Positions 7,387 through 14,186 of a stretch of 35,615 bases of DNA are shown piece after piece (position 1 is the stretch's first letter; every line of letters begins with the position of its first letter). The notes beneath the pieces are model-generated. The model was not told where the DNA came from. It saw nothing but the letters and a program-made list of their open reading frames with translations, and ran no database searches. The stretch is from a virus. The position numbers were made by a program, and so were the translations under genes. The stretch spans positions 1 to 35,615 of the IMG/VR virus record IMGVR_UViG_3300042549_003104; one strand, 5' to 3'.

Positions 7387-7566
7387 TTATGCGCTGTTGC
7401 TCTCATGAATTTCGAATAGCACTTTCGGACCACGGACTGTAAGCATCGCAAGGCAATTTGCATGGCTCTGGAACCATGTCGCTAATGGCTTCGTGTATTC
7501 GCCGTCGACGCGGACGTGTTCGATAACCAGCTTCGCGAATTCAACGATGGCCTGTTCTCGTGTCAC
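7387..7566 (-). CDS. Hypothetical small protein
   Basis: A 59-residue frame from GTG at 7566 to TAA at 7387, filling an otherwise empty gap between two genes. AGGAAGG stands seven bases before the GTG. The product begins Met-Thr-Arg-Glu-Gln-Ala and is mostly helical with one Cys. No family is recognised. It fits the tight leftward gene chain. Confidence 0.6.
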   Translation of the reverse strand: MTREQAIVEFAKLVIEHVRVDGEYTKPLATWFQSHANCLAMLTVRGPKVLFEIHESNSA

Positions 7567-7584
7567 CGCAGCACCTTCCTGTTT

Positions 7585-7800
7585 TTACTTCGATTCATAT
7601 TCAGACCGTGCTTCTTTCATCCGAGCGGACAGCGCACACAAGGCTTCCGCATTATCGACGATCACATTCCTGATTTCCTTCCTGCCGGATTCTTGGACAA
7701 GCTTGGAAACCAGCTCACAGAATGCAGCCACAGCGAACACAACCAGAATCGCCGCGATTCCTCCAGCCGTGAACATAAACCCGTCGATAAACTGCTGCAC
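7585..7800 (-). CDS. Small membrane protein with C-terminal helix
   Basis: 71 residues with one hydrophobic segment (about 9-28), then an amphipathic charged helix rich in Glu, Lys and Arg. The GTG start at 7800 is supported by GGGAG seven bases upstream. It could be a minor membrane-targeted accessory protein; there is no basis for a more specific role. Confidence 0.6.
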   Translation of the reverse strand: MQQFIDGFMFTAGGIAAILVVFAVAAFCELVSKLVQESGRKEIRNVIVDNAEALCALSARMKEARSEYESK

Positions 7801-7818
7801 AAAAGCACTCCCAAAAGA

Positions 7819-7843
7819 CTAGCGGATGCAATTACCTCTGTTC
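7819..7843 (-). repeat. Intergenic palindromic repeat, copy E
   Basis: Minus strand GAACAGAGG...GCATCCGCTAG. It starts within the TGA stop of the upstream gene and lies before the GGGAG site of the next gene. Confidence 0.6.
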
Positions 7844-8264
7844 AAAACGACCCGACATCCGTAGCCCAATCCGCCGCAACATCCAGCTCGCGTCGAATAC
7901 CCTCCAGACTCACCCACAGATCATGCTCAGTCTTGCAGATCCCGCCGTCAGCCATTCCAGCCTGCACGATGGCCTCCAGTTTCTTTTCTGCCTGCTGCAC
8001 GGCATTCAGCAAATGTGGGGCACACGCAATCAGCACCACGTTCCGCCACCGATCGCCGTCCTCGCCATCGCGGATAATATTGCTGTCGCCGTACTCATCC
8101 GGCCCGCATGGAATGCAGTCGATTTCGCAAACCTGCACAACCATGTGCGGACTGCCTGCGATAGGGATATGAATCACCGCCGTCGCCTCGTCAGCCTCCG
8201 GGTGATCCCTGTCGATCCTGCATTCCCACGACATCATTCCGTTTTCCAATAGCCTGCTTTTCAT
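7842..8264 (-). CDS. Hypothetical phage protein
   Basis: 140 residues, acidic, with several Cys and His. A segment Ala-Pro-His-Leu-Leu-Asn-Ala-Val near residue 81 is like many small phage accessory proteins with an Ala-Pro-x-Leu-Leu helix. No enzymatic motif is seen. GAGGT lies about four bases before ATG. The 93-base upstream gap holds two repeat copies. Confidence 0.6.
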   Translation of the reverse strand: MKSRLLENGMMSWECRIDRDHPEADEATAVIHIPIAGSPHMVVQVCEIDCIPCGPDEYGDSNIIRDGEDGDRWRNVVLIACAPHLLNAVQQAEKKLEAIVQAGMADGGICKTEHDLWVSLEGIRRELDVAADWATDVGSF

Positions 8265-8277
8265 GTGGACCTCAAAT

Positions 8278-8300
8278 CAACAGCGGAGTCATATCCGCCG
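8278..8300 (+). repeat. Intergenic palindromic repeat, copy G
   Basis: Plus strand CAACAGCGGAGTCATATCCG, so it is inverted relative to copies B-F. Confidence 0.5.
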
Positions 8301-8343
8301 CATAAACCCTGTAAATTCGAACCGTCAAGCCATTCCTGACAGT

Positions 8344-8370
8344 TCAACAGCGGATGTTCATTCCTCTGTT
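8344..8370 (-). repeat. Intergenic palindromic repeat, copy F
   Basis: Minus strand CAACAGAGGAATGAACATCC, then GCTGTTG. It overlaps the last codons and stop of the ribbon-helix-helix-like gene. Confidence 0.55.
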
Positions 8371-8525
8371 GCTTGCTCGGCCTTAATAGCCCTCTCAAGC
8401 CGTTCGCGTTTTCTTTTCTTCCAGCTCTCGACAATCTTCTTGACCGCCTGCGAAACTCGCACGTTGACGTTCACAAGAACCTCAGTCTTCTTTTTCTTCG
8501 GTCGGCCTTTTGGTTTTTTCTTCAT
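8358..8525 (-). CDS. Small ribbon-helix-helix-like DNA-binding protein
   Basis: 55 residues. The first 14 are highly basic with Gly-Arg-Pro-Lys-Lys, an AT-hook-like core. A beta-like Val-Leu-Val-Asn-Val-Asn-Val-Arg-Val stretch follows, then two charged helices, the pattern of a small ribbon-helix-helix repressor. ATG at 8525 begins this product; an upstream frame to 8606 runs back through the promoter. The promoter just ahead is bracketed by two GTATAC sites, so autoregulation is plausible. DNA binding is inferred from composition and layout, not from a confirmed family match. Confidence 0.62.
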   Translation of the reverse strand: MKKKPKGRPKKKKTEVLVNVNVRVSQAVKKIVESWKKRKRERLERAIKAEQATEE

Positions 8526-8534
8526 TGTGGTTTT

Positions 8535-8588
8535 CCGTATACGAATAATAGCGGGCGAATTGCTCGCGTCAACATTTATTGTATACGG
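8535..8588. promoter_or_regulatory. Paired GTATAC operator-like sites
   Basis: CCGTATACG at 8535-8543 and GTATACGG at 8581-8588 form an inverted pair on the two sides of a promoter. The first sits just after the -10 box, the second just before the -35 box. The neighbouring small DNA-binding protein is the likely ligand. Confidence 0.5.
8545..8572 (-). promoter_or_regulatory. Candidate promoter for the accessory-gene block
   Basis: Minus strand TTGACG (8572-8567) and TATTAT (8550-8545) with 16 bp between them, each matching consensus at five of six positions. It lies just after the helicase gene and ahead of the small DNA-binding gene. Confidence 0.6.
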
Positions 8589-8602
8589 CCTGTGCAATAG
8601 GC

Positions 8603-9802
8603 TCAAAGCCTTTTGTCAACCCATGAATATACTGGCTCTTCCGCATCAAATTTAAACCGTGGTCCATCCAGCTTCAGCGTAATCTCACCAGTCCCGCCAC
8701 CTCGCTGTTTCGCAACCTGCAGCAATGTTTCCGGCCCGTCATCCGAAGCACTCAGCAGCAACACGATATCCGCATCCTGCTCAATAGATCCTGACTCTCG
8801 CAGGTCTGCCAGTGTCGGCTTTCCCTTCTTGGTCGATTCGCGATTCAACTGGCTGCCAACAATGACCGGCTTCTGCAGGTCCAATGCCATCCGCTTTAGC
8901 CGCCTGCTAATCGTGGCAATCTGCCGTTCTCGGCTGTCGTGCTTGTTTCCGGGCACTTCCATCAGTTGGAGATAGTCAATCACGATCAGGCCAATTTTGT
9001 ACCGACGACACGCAACCCGCACGAGGCTTTGAATTGTCCCGAGATCAGAAGTTGAATCGATAAAATACAGCGGCAACTGGTGCAACCTGTCGAAGTCAAT
9101 GGTCCTGCTCAATCTGTCAATCAGTTCTTCTTTCATCATCTCAAGGCTGACGATCAGGACGCCCGAGCCTTGCTCCGCGACTTTGGCCCCGATCTGGACC
9201 ATCAGTACTGACTTTCCGGCACCTGGACGGCCGCCAATGACGATCGACTGACCATCCCGAAGTCCGCCCCTCAATGTGTCGTCAAGTGCTTTTATTCCCG
9301 TCCGATGAATTGCCCGAGGATTTGCCTTGCGTTCCTGCAGCCCTTTGACGGCATCCGCCACCGTCTTGATTTCGTCTTTCCGGCCTCGCTGGATCTGGTC
9401 AAGCTTTGAGATATACCCGTCGATGACTTCCTGATTGACAATCGGTTCGTGTGCCAGTTGCTCGCCAAGAATGTGTGCGTCGTCGGTCGATGCGTGCTGT
9501 TGCAGTGCCGCGCAATAATGGTCGATGTGAGCTGATTCCCACGATCCTGCCCTGAGGTCGATCAGCAGTTCCAGCCCGATCGACTGCGGAACCCTGCCCG
9601 CCTGCGTCATGTGTTCCAGCACCAAAACTGGGTCGAATGCCTTCCCAACTTCTGCCATCGCTTCCAGAGCGTTCCAGACGGCCCGCAGATCGCTGGTGGA
9701 AAAATCCATTGGGTTTATCTGCGATGCAATCCTGTCGACCGCGTCAGGGCCGTCGAATGCTGCACAGATGATTGCTCGTTCAATTGCTTGTCTTGATTCC
9801 AC
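8603..9802 (-). CDS. dnaB: Replicative DNA helicase, DnaB family
   Basis: 399 residues. The N-terminal helical DnaB domain covers about 1-110 and the RecA-like motor about 165-395. Visible motifs are Walker A Gly-Arg-Pro-Gly-Ala-Gly-Lys-Ser (191-198), Walker B Leu-Ile-Val-Ile-Asp-Tyr-Leu-Gln-Leu (272-280), Gln-Leu-Asn-Arg (318-321) and Leu-Arg-Glu-Ser-Gly-Ser-Ile (334-340). It unwinds DNA at the phage fork and probably recruits host primase and polymerase, since no phage polymerase is present. The likely start is GTG at 9802, inside the end of the initiator gene. Overlap with that gene supports a replication operon. Confidence 0.95.
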   Translation of the reverse strand: MESRQAIERAIICAAFDGPDAVDRIASQINPMDFSTSDLRAVWNALEAMAEVGKAFDPVLVLEHMTQAGRVPQSIGLELLIDLRAGSWESAHIDHYCAALQQHASTDDAHILGEQLAHEPIVNQEVIDGYISKLDQIQRGRKDEIKTVADAVKGLQERKANPRAIHRTGIKALDDTLRGGLRDGQSIVIGGRPGAGKSVLMVQIGAKVAEQGSGVLIVSLEMMKEELIDRLSRTIDFDRLHQLPLYFIDSTSDLGTIQSLVRVACRRYKIGLIVIDYLQLMEVPGNKHDSRERQIATISRRLKRMALDLQKPVIVGSQLNRESTKKGKPTLADLRESGSIEQDADIVLLLSASDDGPETLLQVAKQRGGGTGEITLKLDGPRFKFDAEEPVYSWVDKRL

Positions 9803-10760
9803 TGCGAATGTCTTTCAGGTTTTCGTTGAACAGTTTTTCCAGCGTCCCGAGTTCAGCCCCATGAGCGTTTGCAACTCTTGCGGTTCCTGTTCTCTTCATC
9901 GCCTCAAACAGTTCGTCTCCGAGTTCTTTTTGCCGCCTACTCCAATCCTCTGGATACTGGCGGGTGATGTTCAATGCTCGTATCCACTCGCTGCTTGATG
10001 CTGCTTGCGAGGCCGGTTGCGCGGTCTCCCGCAGGCTCACCCAGCCCTCGGCCATCGCCTTTTCGGCCTGGGCAAGGAACTTCTCAGGGCCGAGTCTTCC
10101 AGCCTGTCTCCACCACGCCTGCTCCTGCGGACTGTTTCGCGGTGGAATCTTTTCGTGCTTGCCTTTGTTCTCTAAATGCTGGAACCACTCACCGACGACT
10201 TTCATCACTTCTGGGGTGTTTAGCTTTTCCGGAATCTGAATTTCTTCGCCCGGAGAATAAGAAGGAGTAGGCAAAGGCACAGGGATAGAAGGTTCCCCCT
10301 GTTTATCCCCTGTTTGTACCCCACATTGTACCCTCTTTATACCCTCGATTATCCCCTGTTTATACCCGTCATCGTACCCCTGTTTATACCCATTTTCGGG
10401 ATTCACAAACGTACACGCTTCTTCGATCGGCGTATCTGAGATTTGCTCATATCCATCTGGAATCGTGACGTAATACTCACCGGATGTCCTCTTGCCGTCG
10501 CCTGCGTAAATCAGCCAGCCGGAATCAATTGCCTTCCGTCTCGCTTTGTCGAACTGATCCCACTTCGTAAATCCAAGCGTTTCAATCAACTGCGAGTTCC
10601 AAAACTTTGCAGCCCCACGATATCGCATCGCGTCCTCAGTATGAGCCACAACGACCAAAAGGCTGAAGGCATCTCGTCCAATGTCAGCAGCAACGGCGGC
10701 CTTGTGTAAAAGCCTGACGAACTTGTGAGCAAAAAAGGGCTCGCGTTTTGGGTAATTCAT
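9780..10760 (-). CDS. Replication initiator, winged-helix, with origin repeats inside the gene
   Basis: 326 residues. The N-terminal 110 residues look like a winged-helix domain of phage O/RepA-type initiators (helices around 15-60, a Trp-Asn-Ser-Gln-Leu-Ile-Glu-Thr helix near 54-61). The middle, about 124-155, is low-complexity Gly-Tyr-Lys-Gln repeats encoded by the iteron cluster. A Pro-rich linker (about 160-185) joins a helical C-terminal part with a Trp-Trp-Arg-Gln motif near 217-220, probably the helicase-loading part. It lies immediately before dnaB. The layout copies that of lambda O, whose gene contains the origin. Function is inferred from domain pattern and context. Confidence 0.72.
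   Translation of the reverse strand: MNYPKREPFFAHKFVRLLHKAAVAADIGRDAFSLLVVVAHTEDAMRYRGAAKFWNSQLIETLGFTKWDQFDKARRKAIDSGWLIYAGDGKRTSGEYYVTIPDGYEQISDTPIEEACTFVNPENGYKQGYDDGYKQGIIEGIKRVQCGVQTGDKQGEPSIPVPLPTPSYSPGEEIQIPEKLNTPEVMKVVGEWFQHLENKGKHEKIPPRNSPQEQAWWRQAGRLGPEKFLAQAEKAMAEGWVSLRETAQPASQAASSSEWIRALNITRQYPEDWSRRQKELGDELFEAMKRTGTARVANAHGAELGTLEKLFNENLKDIRSGIKTSN
10296..10394. repeat. Iteron cluster, candidate replication origin
   Basis: Nine consecutive units built on CCCCTGTTTATA (plus strand) with 11-12 bp spacing. Three or four units are near perfect and the rest keep the CCC and T-rich parts. Spacing drifts between 11 and 12, so the reading frame shifts from unit to unit. This shows that the repeat is kept as DNA, not as protein. 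It lies within the initiator gene. Confidence 0.65.
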
Positions 10761-10846
10761 TTTACCACCTTGCGACGCTCAGCATCCCATGCAAGCAAAG
10801 CCGCAATCTGCTCCGCCTTGTGTTGCTCAAATTGCTCTTTTGTCAT
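10757..10846 (-). CDS. Very small hypothetical protein
   Basis: A 29-residue frame from ATG at 10846 to a TGA that overlaps the initiator start as ATGA. The product is a charged helix (Met-Thr-Lys-Glu-Gln-Phe-Glu). There is no good ribosome-binding site, so confidence is modest. It may act mainly as a leader peptide for the initiator. Confidence 0.4.
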   Translation of the reverse strand: MTKEQFEQHKAEQIAALLAWDAERRKVVK

Positions 10847-10849
10847 AAC

Positions 10850-10919
10850 GCAGCCAAAGAAAAAACCGCACACAACCGGGTCGAAGTCCAGTTGCGGCGG
10901 TTTAGAAAGCCCGAGGGCT
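10850..10919 (-). terminator. Intrinsic terminator ahead of the replication genes
   Basis: On the minus strand, AAACCGC (10903-10897) pairs with GCGGTTT (10869-10863) around a smaller CAAC/GTTG stem, followed by TTTTTTCTTT. A weaker AGCC/GGCT hairpin precedes it at 10919-10908. The rest of the 150-base gap to 10996 holds no convincing gene. The replication genes must be read through this hairpin or have their own promoter. Confidence 0.55.
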
Positions 10920-10996
10920 ATCGTGTTTGTTTTGTGCTGTCACTCGCTTCGACTCGACTGACGGCCATCCCACATTATTCGATTTCCGGCATTCCG

Positions 10997-11266
10997 TCAA
11001 TCAAAAAGATTTCTTTGCGCCGCCAAAGGTTTCTTTGCCTCTGGCTTCTCCGTTATCCATGCCTGCAGCTCCTCCCACGTTTTGACCGGCGTGTTCTCGC
11101 CATGAATCACCGCACGTCCGTCCCGAGATGCGAGCCAGAACGATTCCTGAATGCCATGACGCACGCCATTAACCCACATGCTGGTTCCAAGTTCTGGAAC
11201 TTCGTATGAACCTGCAGTGTCGTAGCCGAGCGTTCTCAGCCAGTAGAGTCTTTGGTTGTGGCTCAT
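10997..11266 (-). CDS. Hypothetical phage protein
   Basis: 89 residues, mixed alpha/beta, with no known domain. Trp-Leu-Arg, Trp-Val-Asn and a later Trp-Glu-Glu-Leu-Gln-Ala-Trp helix are the most notable parts. ATG at 11266 was chosen because the upstream gene ends two bases before it; a longer frame would overlap that gene. It is the last gene before the terminator at about 10850-10919. Confidence 0.55.
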   Translation of the reverse strand: MSHNQRLYWLRTLGYDTAGSYEVPELGTSMWVNGVRHGIQESFWLASRDGRAVIHGENTPVKTWEELQAWITEKPEAKKPLAAQRNLFD

Positions 11267-11267
11267 A

Positions 11268-11465
11268 TCAATGCTGCTTATGCGTATCAAATTCCATCAA
11301 CGAATCGTCACTGCCGCTTGTTTCGGTCACTGGCTGCAATCGCTGTTTTGCATGGTCCAGGGCTTTTCGGACTACGGATAGGCCTTGCAGCAAGATTCGA
11401 TTTGGGATGTCAGTGCCGTGCACCTGATGCCACTCGGCGCTGAGGTCTTTAAGTTCAGAGTTCAT
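11268..11465 (-). CDS. Hypothetical small protein
   Basis: 65 residues, helical and charged, no recognised domain. The ATG overlaps the upstream stop as ATGA and the gene is followed at once by the next frame. It is part of the recombination and replication gene chain. Confidence 0.55.
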   Translation of the reverse strand: MNSELKDLSAEWHQVHGTDIPNRILLQGLSVVRKALDHAKQRLQPVTETSGSDDSLMEFDTHKQH

Positions 11466-11671
11466 CGAATTACCTCCGCTCCTTTTACCTTTGCCCGCAG
11501 CAACGCAGGCTTTGTCGGATGTCGCAAAATCACTTCTTCGCAGTCTTCGAACTCTGCAGCCTGCTCAGCATTGAGCGACGCGCGAAGAACAATCAGATAA
11601 TCCACTGGCTTGTCTACTGGCCTTTGCGCTGGCTCGTGGTTTCCGTCCGGGCCGATTGTTACGCTGCTCAC
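11462..11671 (-). CDS. Hypothetical small protein
   Basis: 69 residues. A Pro-rich polar start is followed by a compact part with Val-Asp-Tyr-Leu-Ile-Val-Leu and Glu-Glu-Val-Ile-Leu, suggesting a beta-alpha-beta fold. No family is recognised. It overlaps both neighbours by four bases. Confidence 0.55.
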   Translation of the reverse strand: MSSVTIGPDGNHEPAQRPVDKPVDYLIVLRASLNAEQAAEFEDCEEVILRHPTKPALLRAKVKGAEVIR

Positions 11672-12624
11672 GCCGCACCGCCCTTCAGCTCTGCCTGCCT
11701 TGCCTGATAGAACGGACGCACCAACGACAGCACCTGCTGGCTCACACTGGCTTTCATTGCCGCCAGTTCCTTGCCAGCCTCTTCCAGTTTTTCATGAGTC
11801 TTTGCCGCTGCGATCTCATTCCAGACGGTTTCGACGAACGTCAACTGGTCCGGATTGTCGCTGAGAATCTTGCGAATGCGTGCCAGTGATGGTTCGTGCT
11901 TTTCGGTTTCGGATTGCTCAGGCTCCGATACCACTGCCGGTTCCTCAATCAGCATCGTCTGCGGGATCACTTCCACGTCGTCCGCTTGGTCATCATTCAG
12001 AATCGGGCTGACCTTGTTCCACAAAGCCTTGAGAAGCTGCCTGCGGCCTTTTGCAGTGATTCCCGCCACATTGTCCGACTCATAGCCAGGCAGGCCCAAT
12101 GCCATTGCCCCGAAGAATTCCACGGCATATTCCTTGCCGCCGTAGGAGCAAGATGCCTTTCCTTCGACACGCCAGATTTTCTTCCCTGACTTTCCAAGCG
12201 GAACAAACTCCGGATGCCCGACCGAAACCTCTGGCACAATCCCAAGGTGAGCAAACAGCGTCCTGAATCCCGCCTCCTTCGTGTAAAGCTTTCCGCCGCC
12301 CTTGCCGCCGAAAACGGCGAACTGATCGTCACCAGGACAAAACCCGCTGAGGATGGCAATCGCACAGACCCTGATGCGATCTTCGTCCGTTGGATTGTTG
12401 GCCAGTTCGACCATGTTGATTCGCGGGTCAGTCATCCGCAGCAGACGGGCTTTGATGTTTTCGTCCGTCAGCGATTCGATCAGTTGCACTCGAGCCTCGG
12501 CCATCGCAAACGCCGCACTGATTCGCGAGCCATTCTTTGCGGCGTCAATCAGTTCGTTCCGACTTGCGTCAATTCGCGTGAGCCAGTCTGAAACTGTGTT
12601 GGTTGTCGTAGTGATCGCGCCCAT
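11668..12624 (-). CDS. Possible RecT-like single-strand annealing protein
   Basis: 318 residues. The core (about 85-215) has a Gly-Gly-Lys-Leu-Tyr-Thr-Lys-Glu-Ala-Gly-Phe-Arg segment (about 109-120), similar in layout to the tool-strand region of RecT/Red-beta relatives, then a cysteine near Ser-Cys-Ser-Tyr-Gly, and a Lys/Arg-rich helix Ala-Lys-Gly-Arg-Arg-Gln-Leu (about 191-197). The C-terminal third is acidic and helical. Phage annealing proteins pair single strands during recombination. The neighbouring NinG-like nuclease supports a recombination role. The match is weak and by pattern only. AGGT lies nine bases before ATG. Confidence 0.45.
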   Translation of the reverse strand: MGAITTTTNTVSDWLTRIDASRNELIDAAKNGSRISAAFAMAEARVQLIESLTDENIKARLLRMTDPRINMVELANNPTDEDRIRVCAIAILSGFCPGDDQFAVFGGKGGGKLYTKEAGFRTLFAHLGIVPEVSVGHPEFVPLGKSGKKIWRVEGKASCSYGGKEYAVEFFGAMALGLPGYESDNVAGITAKGRRQLLKALWNKVSPILNDDQADDVEVIPQTMLIEEPAVVSEPEQSETEKHEPSLARIRKILSDNPDQLTFVETVWNEIAAAKTHEKLEEAGKELAAMKASVSQQVLSLVRPFYQARQAELKGGAA

Positions 12625-12938
12625 TTTCGTATTACCTCGATTTCTGAAAGAATTGTTTCGTCCGTTAAATGTTCAGCGAGCAACTGCACCCGCTGTTCTG
12701 ATTTGTGCTTCTCAATGTCTCGCTTCGCTTTTTCGATCCGCTCACGCCACGCCGGCACGGTGATTGGCTTCGATTCCTGTTCGTCTCTGTATCTCGCAAA
12801 CGGATCGATTTCGTCATAATCGCCGTATCCCATCCAGAACGAATCTCCAGCGGTTGCACCGTAGGTTCTTTCGTTCATCACACGCCGATAGACGTGGTCC
12901 CTGTATGCGTTGTCACCAGTAAACAAAACCGCGATCAC
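12549..12938 (-). CDS. Hypothetical protein
   Basis: 129 residues from GTG at 12938, which overlaps the NinG stop as GTGA. An acidic, aromatic-rich middle (Tyr-Gly-Asp-Tyr-Asp-Glu) is followed by a long charged helix. The last 76 bases overlap the start of the next gene in another frame, an unusually long overlap for this genome, so the C-terminus may be shorter in related phages. No family is recognised. Confidence 0.5.
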   Translation of the reverse strand: MIAVLFTGDNAYRDHVYRRVMNERTYGATAGDSFWMGYGDYDEIDPFARYRDEQESKPITVPAWRERIEKAKRDIEKHKSEQRVQLLAEHLTDETILSEIEVIRKWARSLRQPTQFQTGSRELTQVGTN

Positions 12939-13408
12939 TTGACCGGCAGACGCTTCAACGCATCCTTCTGCATGTCCAGAAACTGAATCTTCTTCTCTGC
13001 CAGTTGCTCGCATGTCCATTTCAGTTTCTGCTCCCCGCAAATCTTCAAATCGTCGACAGCTTCTTTGCCATACTTCGCGACCATGTATTCCTCATACCGT
13101 GCCGCGTTTCCGCCTTTGTGATCGTTGCACGACGCACACTGAGGATGGCAGTTAATAAAGTGAAACACGGTCGCATGTCGCGCCCTACTGACAAAATGCC
13201 CAGCGTTCATGCCTGCATCATTCCACGGCAAAACCTTGCTGCATGTGACGCAGGTACAGTTTCCGTTTTCGTCCGATTCCAGCATTCTCACGAGACGCTG
13301 GAACGCTCTGGCAACGTCGTTAATGCGGTTCTGCGGAGCCATCGCGGCTAGACGAGTCGCCATCTTCTCGACCTTGTTTCTCCGCTTTTCTGCTGCTGTC
13401 AGTTTCAT
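12935..13408 (-). CDS. ninG: NinG/Rap-type recombination endonuclease
   Basis: 157 residues with the pattern of lambda NinG (Rap), a Holliday-junction and D-loop nuclease. A basic N-terminus leads to Cys53-x2-Cys56, Trp62-Asn63, Gly-His71-Phe, a later Cys91-x2-Cys94-Asn95, and a Gly-Asn-Ala-Ala-Arg-Tyr-Glu-Glu-Tyr motif after 100. This is a zinc-supported HNH-like core. It would resolve recombination intermediates and works well with an annealing protein, possibly the gene two places downstream. The ATG has GGGGGCAGGG just upstream and overlaps the previous stop (ATGA). Confidence 0.85.
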   Translation of the reverse strand: MKLTAAEKRRNKVEKMATRLAAMAPQNRINDVARAFQRLVRMLESDENGNCTCVTCSKVLPWNDAGMNAGHFVSRARHATVFHFINCHPQCASCNDHKGGNAARYEEYMVAKYGKEAVDDLKICGEQKLKWTCEQLAEKKIQFLDMQKDALKRLPVK

Positions 13409-13653
13409 CCCTGCCCCCTCAATACGCCCCTACCGCTTGGAAGCATCTTTGTCGAGCATTCCCGTATCATCGGAGCCCTATATATGCCCTTGTTTTCCGG
13501 ATGGTCCGGACGCTCCAACCTGATTTGCTCAGCAAGTCCCATCGTGGTTTCCGTGCCCCAGATTTCCTCTAGCGTCGGATCTCGTGTCACTGGCTTGTGA
13601 CCTGTCGGCATGTGCATCCGTTTCGATTTCTTGCCAGCCTTGCGTCGTGTCAT
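13405..13653 (-). CDS. Hypothetical basic protein
   Basis: 82 residues with a strongly basic N-terminus (Arg, Lys in the first 15), suggesting contact with nucleic acid. The C-terminal half has a conserved-looking Met-Leu-Pro-Ser-Gly-Arg-Gly segment. No family is recognised. It is overlapped by four bases by csrA upstream and ninG downstream, so the three are probably translated together. Confidence 0.55.
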   Translation of the reverse strand: MTRRKAGKKSKRMHMPTGHKPVTRDPTLEEIWGTETTMGLAEQIRLERPDHPENKGIYRAPMIRECSTKMLPSGRGVLRGQG

Positions 13654-13913
13654 TGCGGCTTTCTCCTCATCAGCTCGCCTGGCAATCGCTCGCCAATTCG
13701 AATAACCGTGGGCTTCACCGGATTCGCTTCCGGATTGAATCCGGTTTCCATGATCGCATCATGAATTTCTTTGCGATCGATTTTGACGTTTTGAGACGCT
13801 GTGATTCCGAGCTTTACCTGTCGACCAGTCATCTCGATCGTTTTGACGATGATTGTTTCATCGCCAACGGTCATGATGATTTCCTGTCCATAATTCCTTC
13901 CGAGCACCAACAT
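13650..13913 (-). CDS. csrA: CsrA/RsmA-family RNA-binding translational regulator
   Basis: 87 residues. Residues 1-58 follow CsrA closely: Met-Leu-Val-Leu-Gly-Arg6, a Gly-Asp-Glu strand, Lys-Leu-Gly-Ile at 34-37 and Val-Lys-Ile-Asp-Arg47-Lys-Glu-Ile. Arg6 and Arg47 occupy the positions of the two arginines known to bind GGA motifs in RNA. A 28-residue C-terminal extension is longer than the usual 61-residue form. CsrA homodimers bind GGA in hairpin loops or near ribosome-binding sites and change translation or mRNA stability. AAAGGA stands seven bases before ATG. The leader carries three compound hairpins, which suggests regulation at RNA level. Confidence 0.88.
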   Translation of the reverse strand: MLVLGRNYGQEIIMTVGDETIIVKTIEMTGRQVKLGITASQNVKIDRKEIHDAIMETGFNPEANPVKPTVIRIGERLPGELMRRKPQ

Positions 13914-13943
13914 GCTGAAATCCTTTCATTTAGAACAAAGCCA

Positions 13944-14150
13944 GTGAGCGGTACATGGCGTCTGTGCACGCCATCAGTGCTACCTGGACCGCTCACGGGA
14001 GAACACAAAACCTGCGAACAGTCTCGGCGTGACTGCTAAAAAACGCCGACCCTTGGCGACTGTTCGCAGGAGGACAAATCAGAGCCTGACCAGCCTTAAT
14101 GGCTTGCGGGGGCCAGCCGTTGGCTTCTTCTCCAATCGGTCAGGCTCTGA
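13944..14150. ncRNA. Three tandem compound hairpins upstream of csrA
   Basis: Three stem-in-stem elements. One: 13944-13952 with 13988-13996 (9 bp), inner 13955-13961 with 13968-13974. Two: 14011-14023 with 14058-14070 (13 bp), inner 14024-14030 with 14043-14049. Three: 14079-14091 with 14138-14150 (13 bp), enclosing two AGCC/GGCT hairpins. Plus-strand linkers are GGGAGAACACAAAA, AGGACAAA and GGGAGTAGAA. On the minus strand this is the csrA leader, with short U-rich stretches after each stem. On the plus strand it would be a GGA-bearing antisense RNA. The rest of the 273-base gap shows no gene. Confidence 0.6.
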
Positions 14151-14186
14151 GGGAGTAGAAATCCGGTGCACCCTTGCGCTCGCCGG

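Noticed and set aside
10296-10394. CRISPR-like or protein-level repeat
   Set aside because: Units are only 11-12 bp without spacers, and the reading frame drifts across them; an iteron set explains them better.
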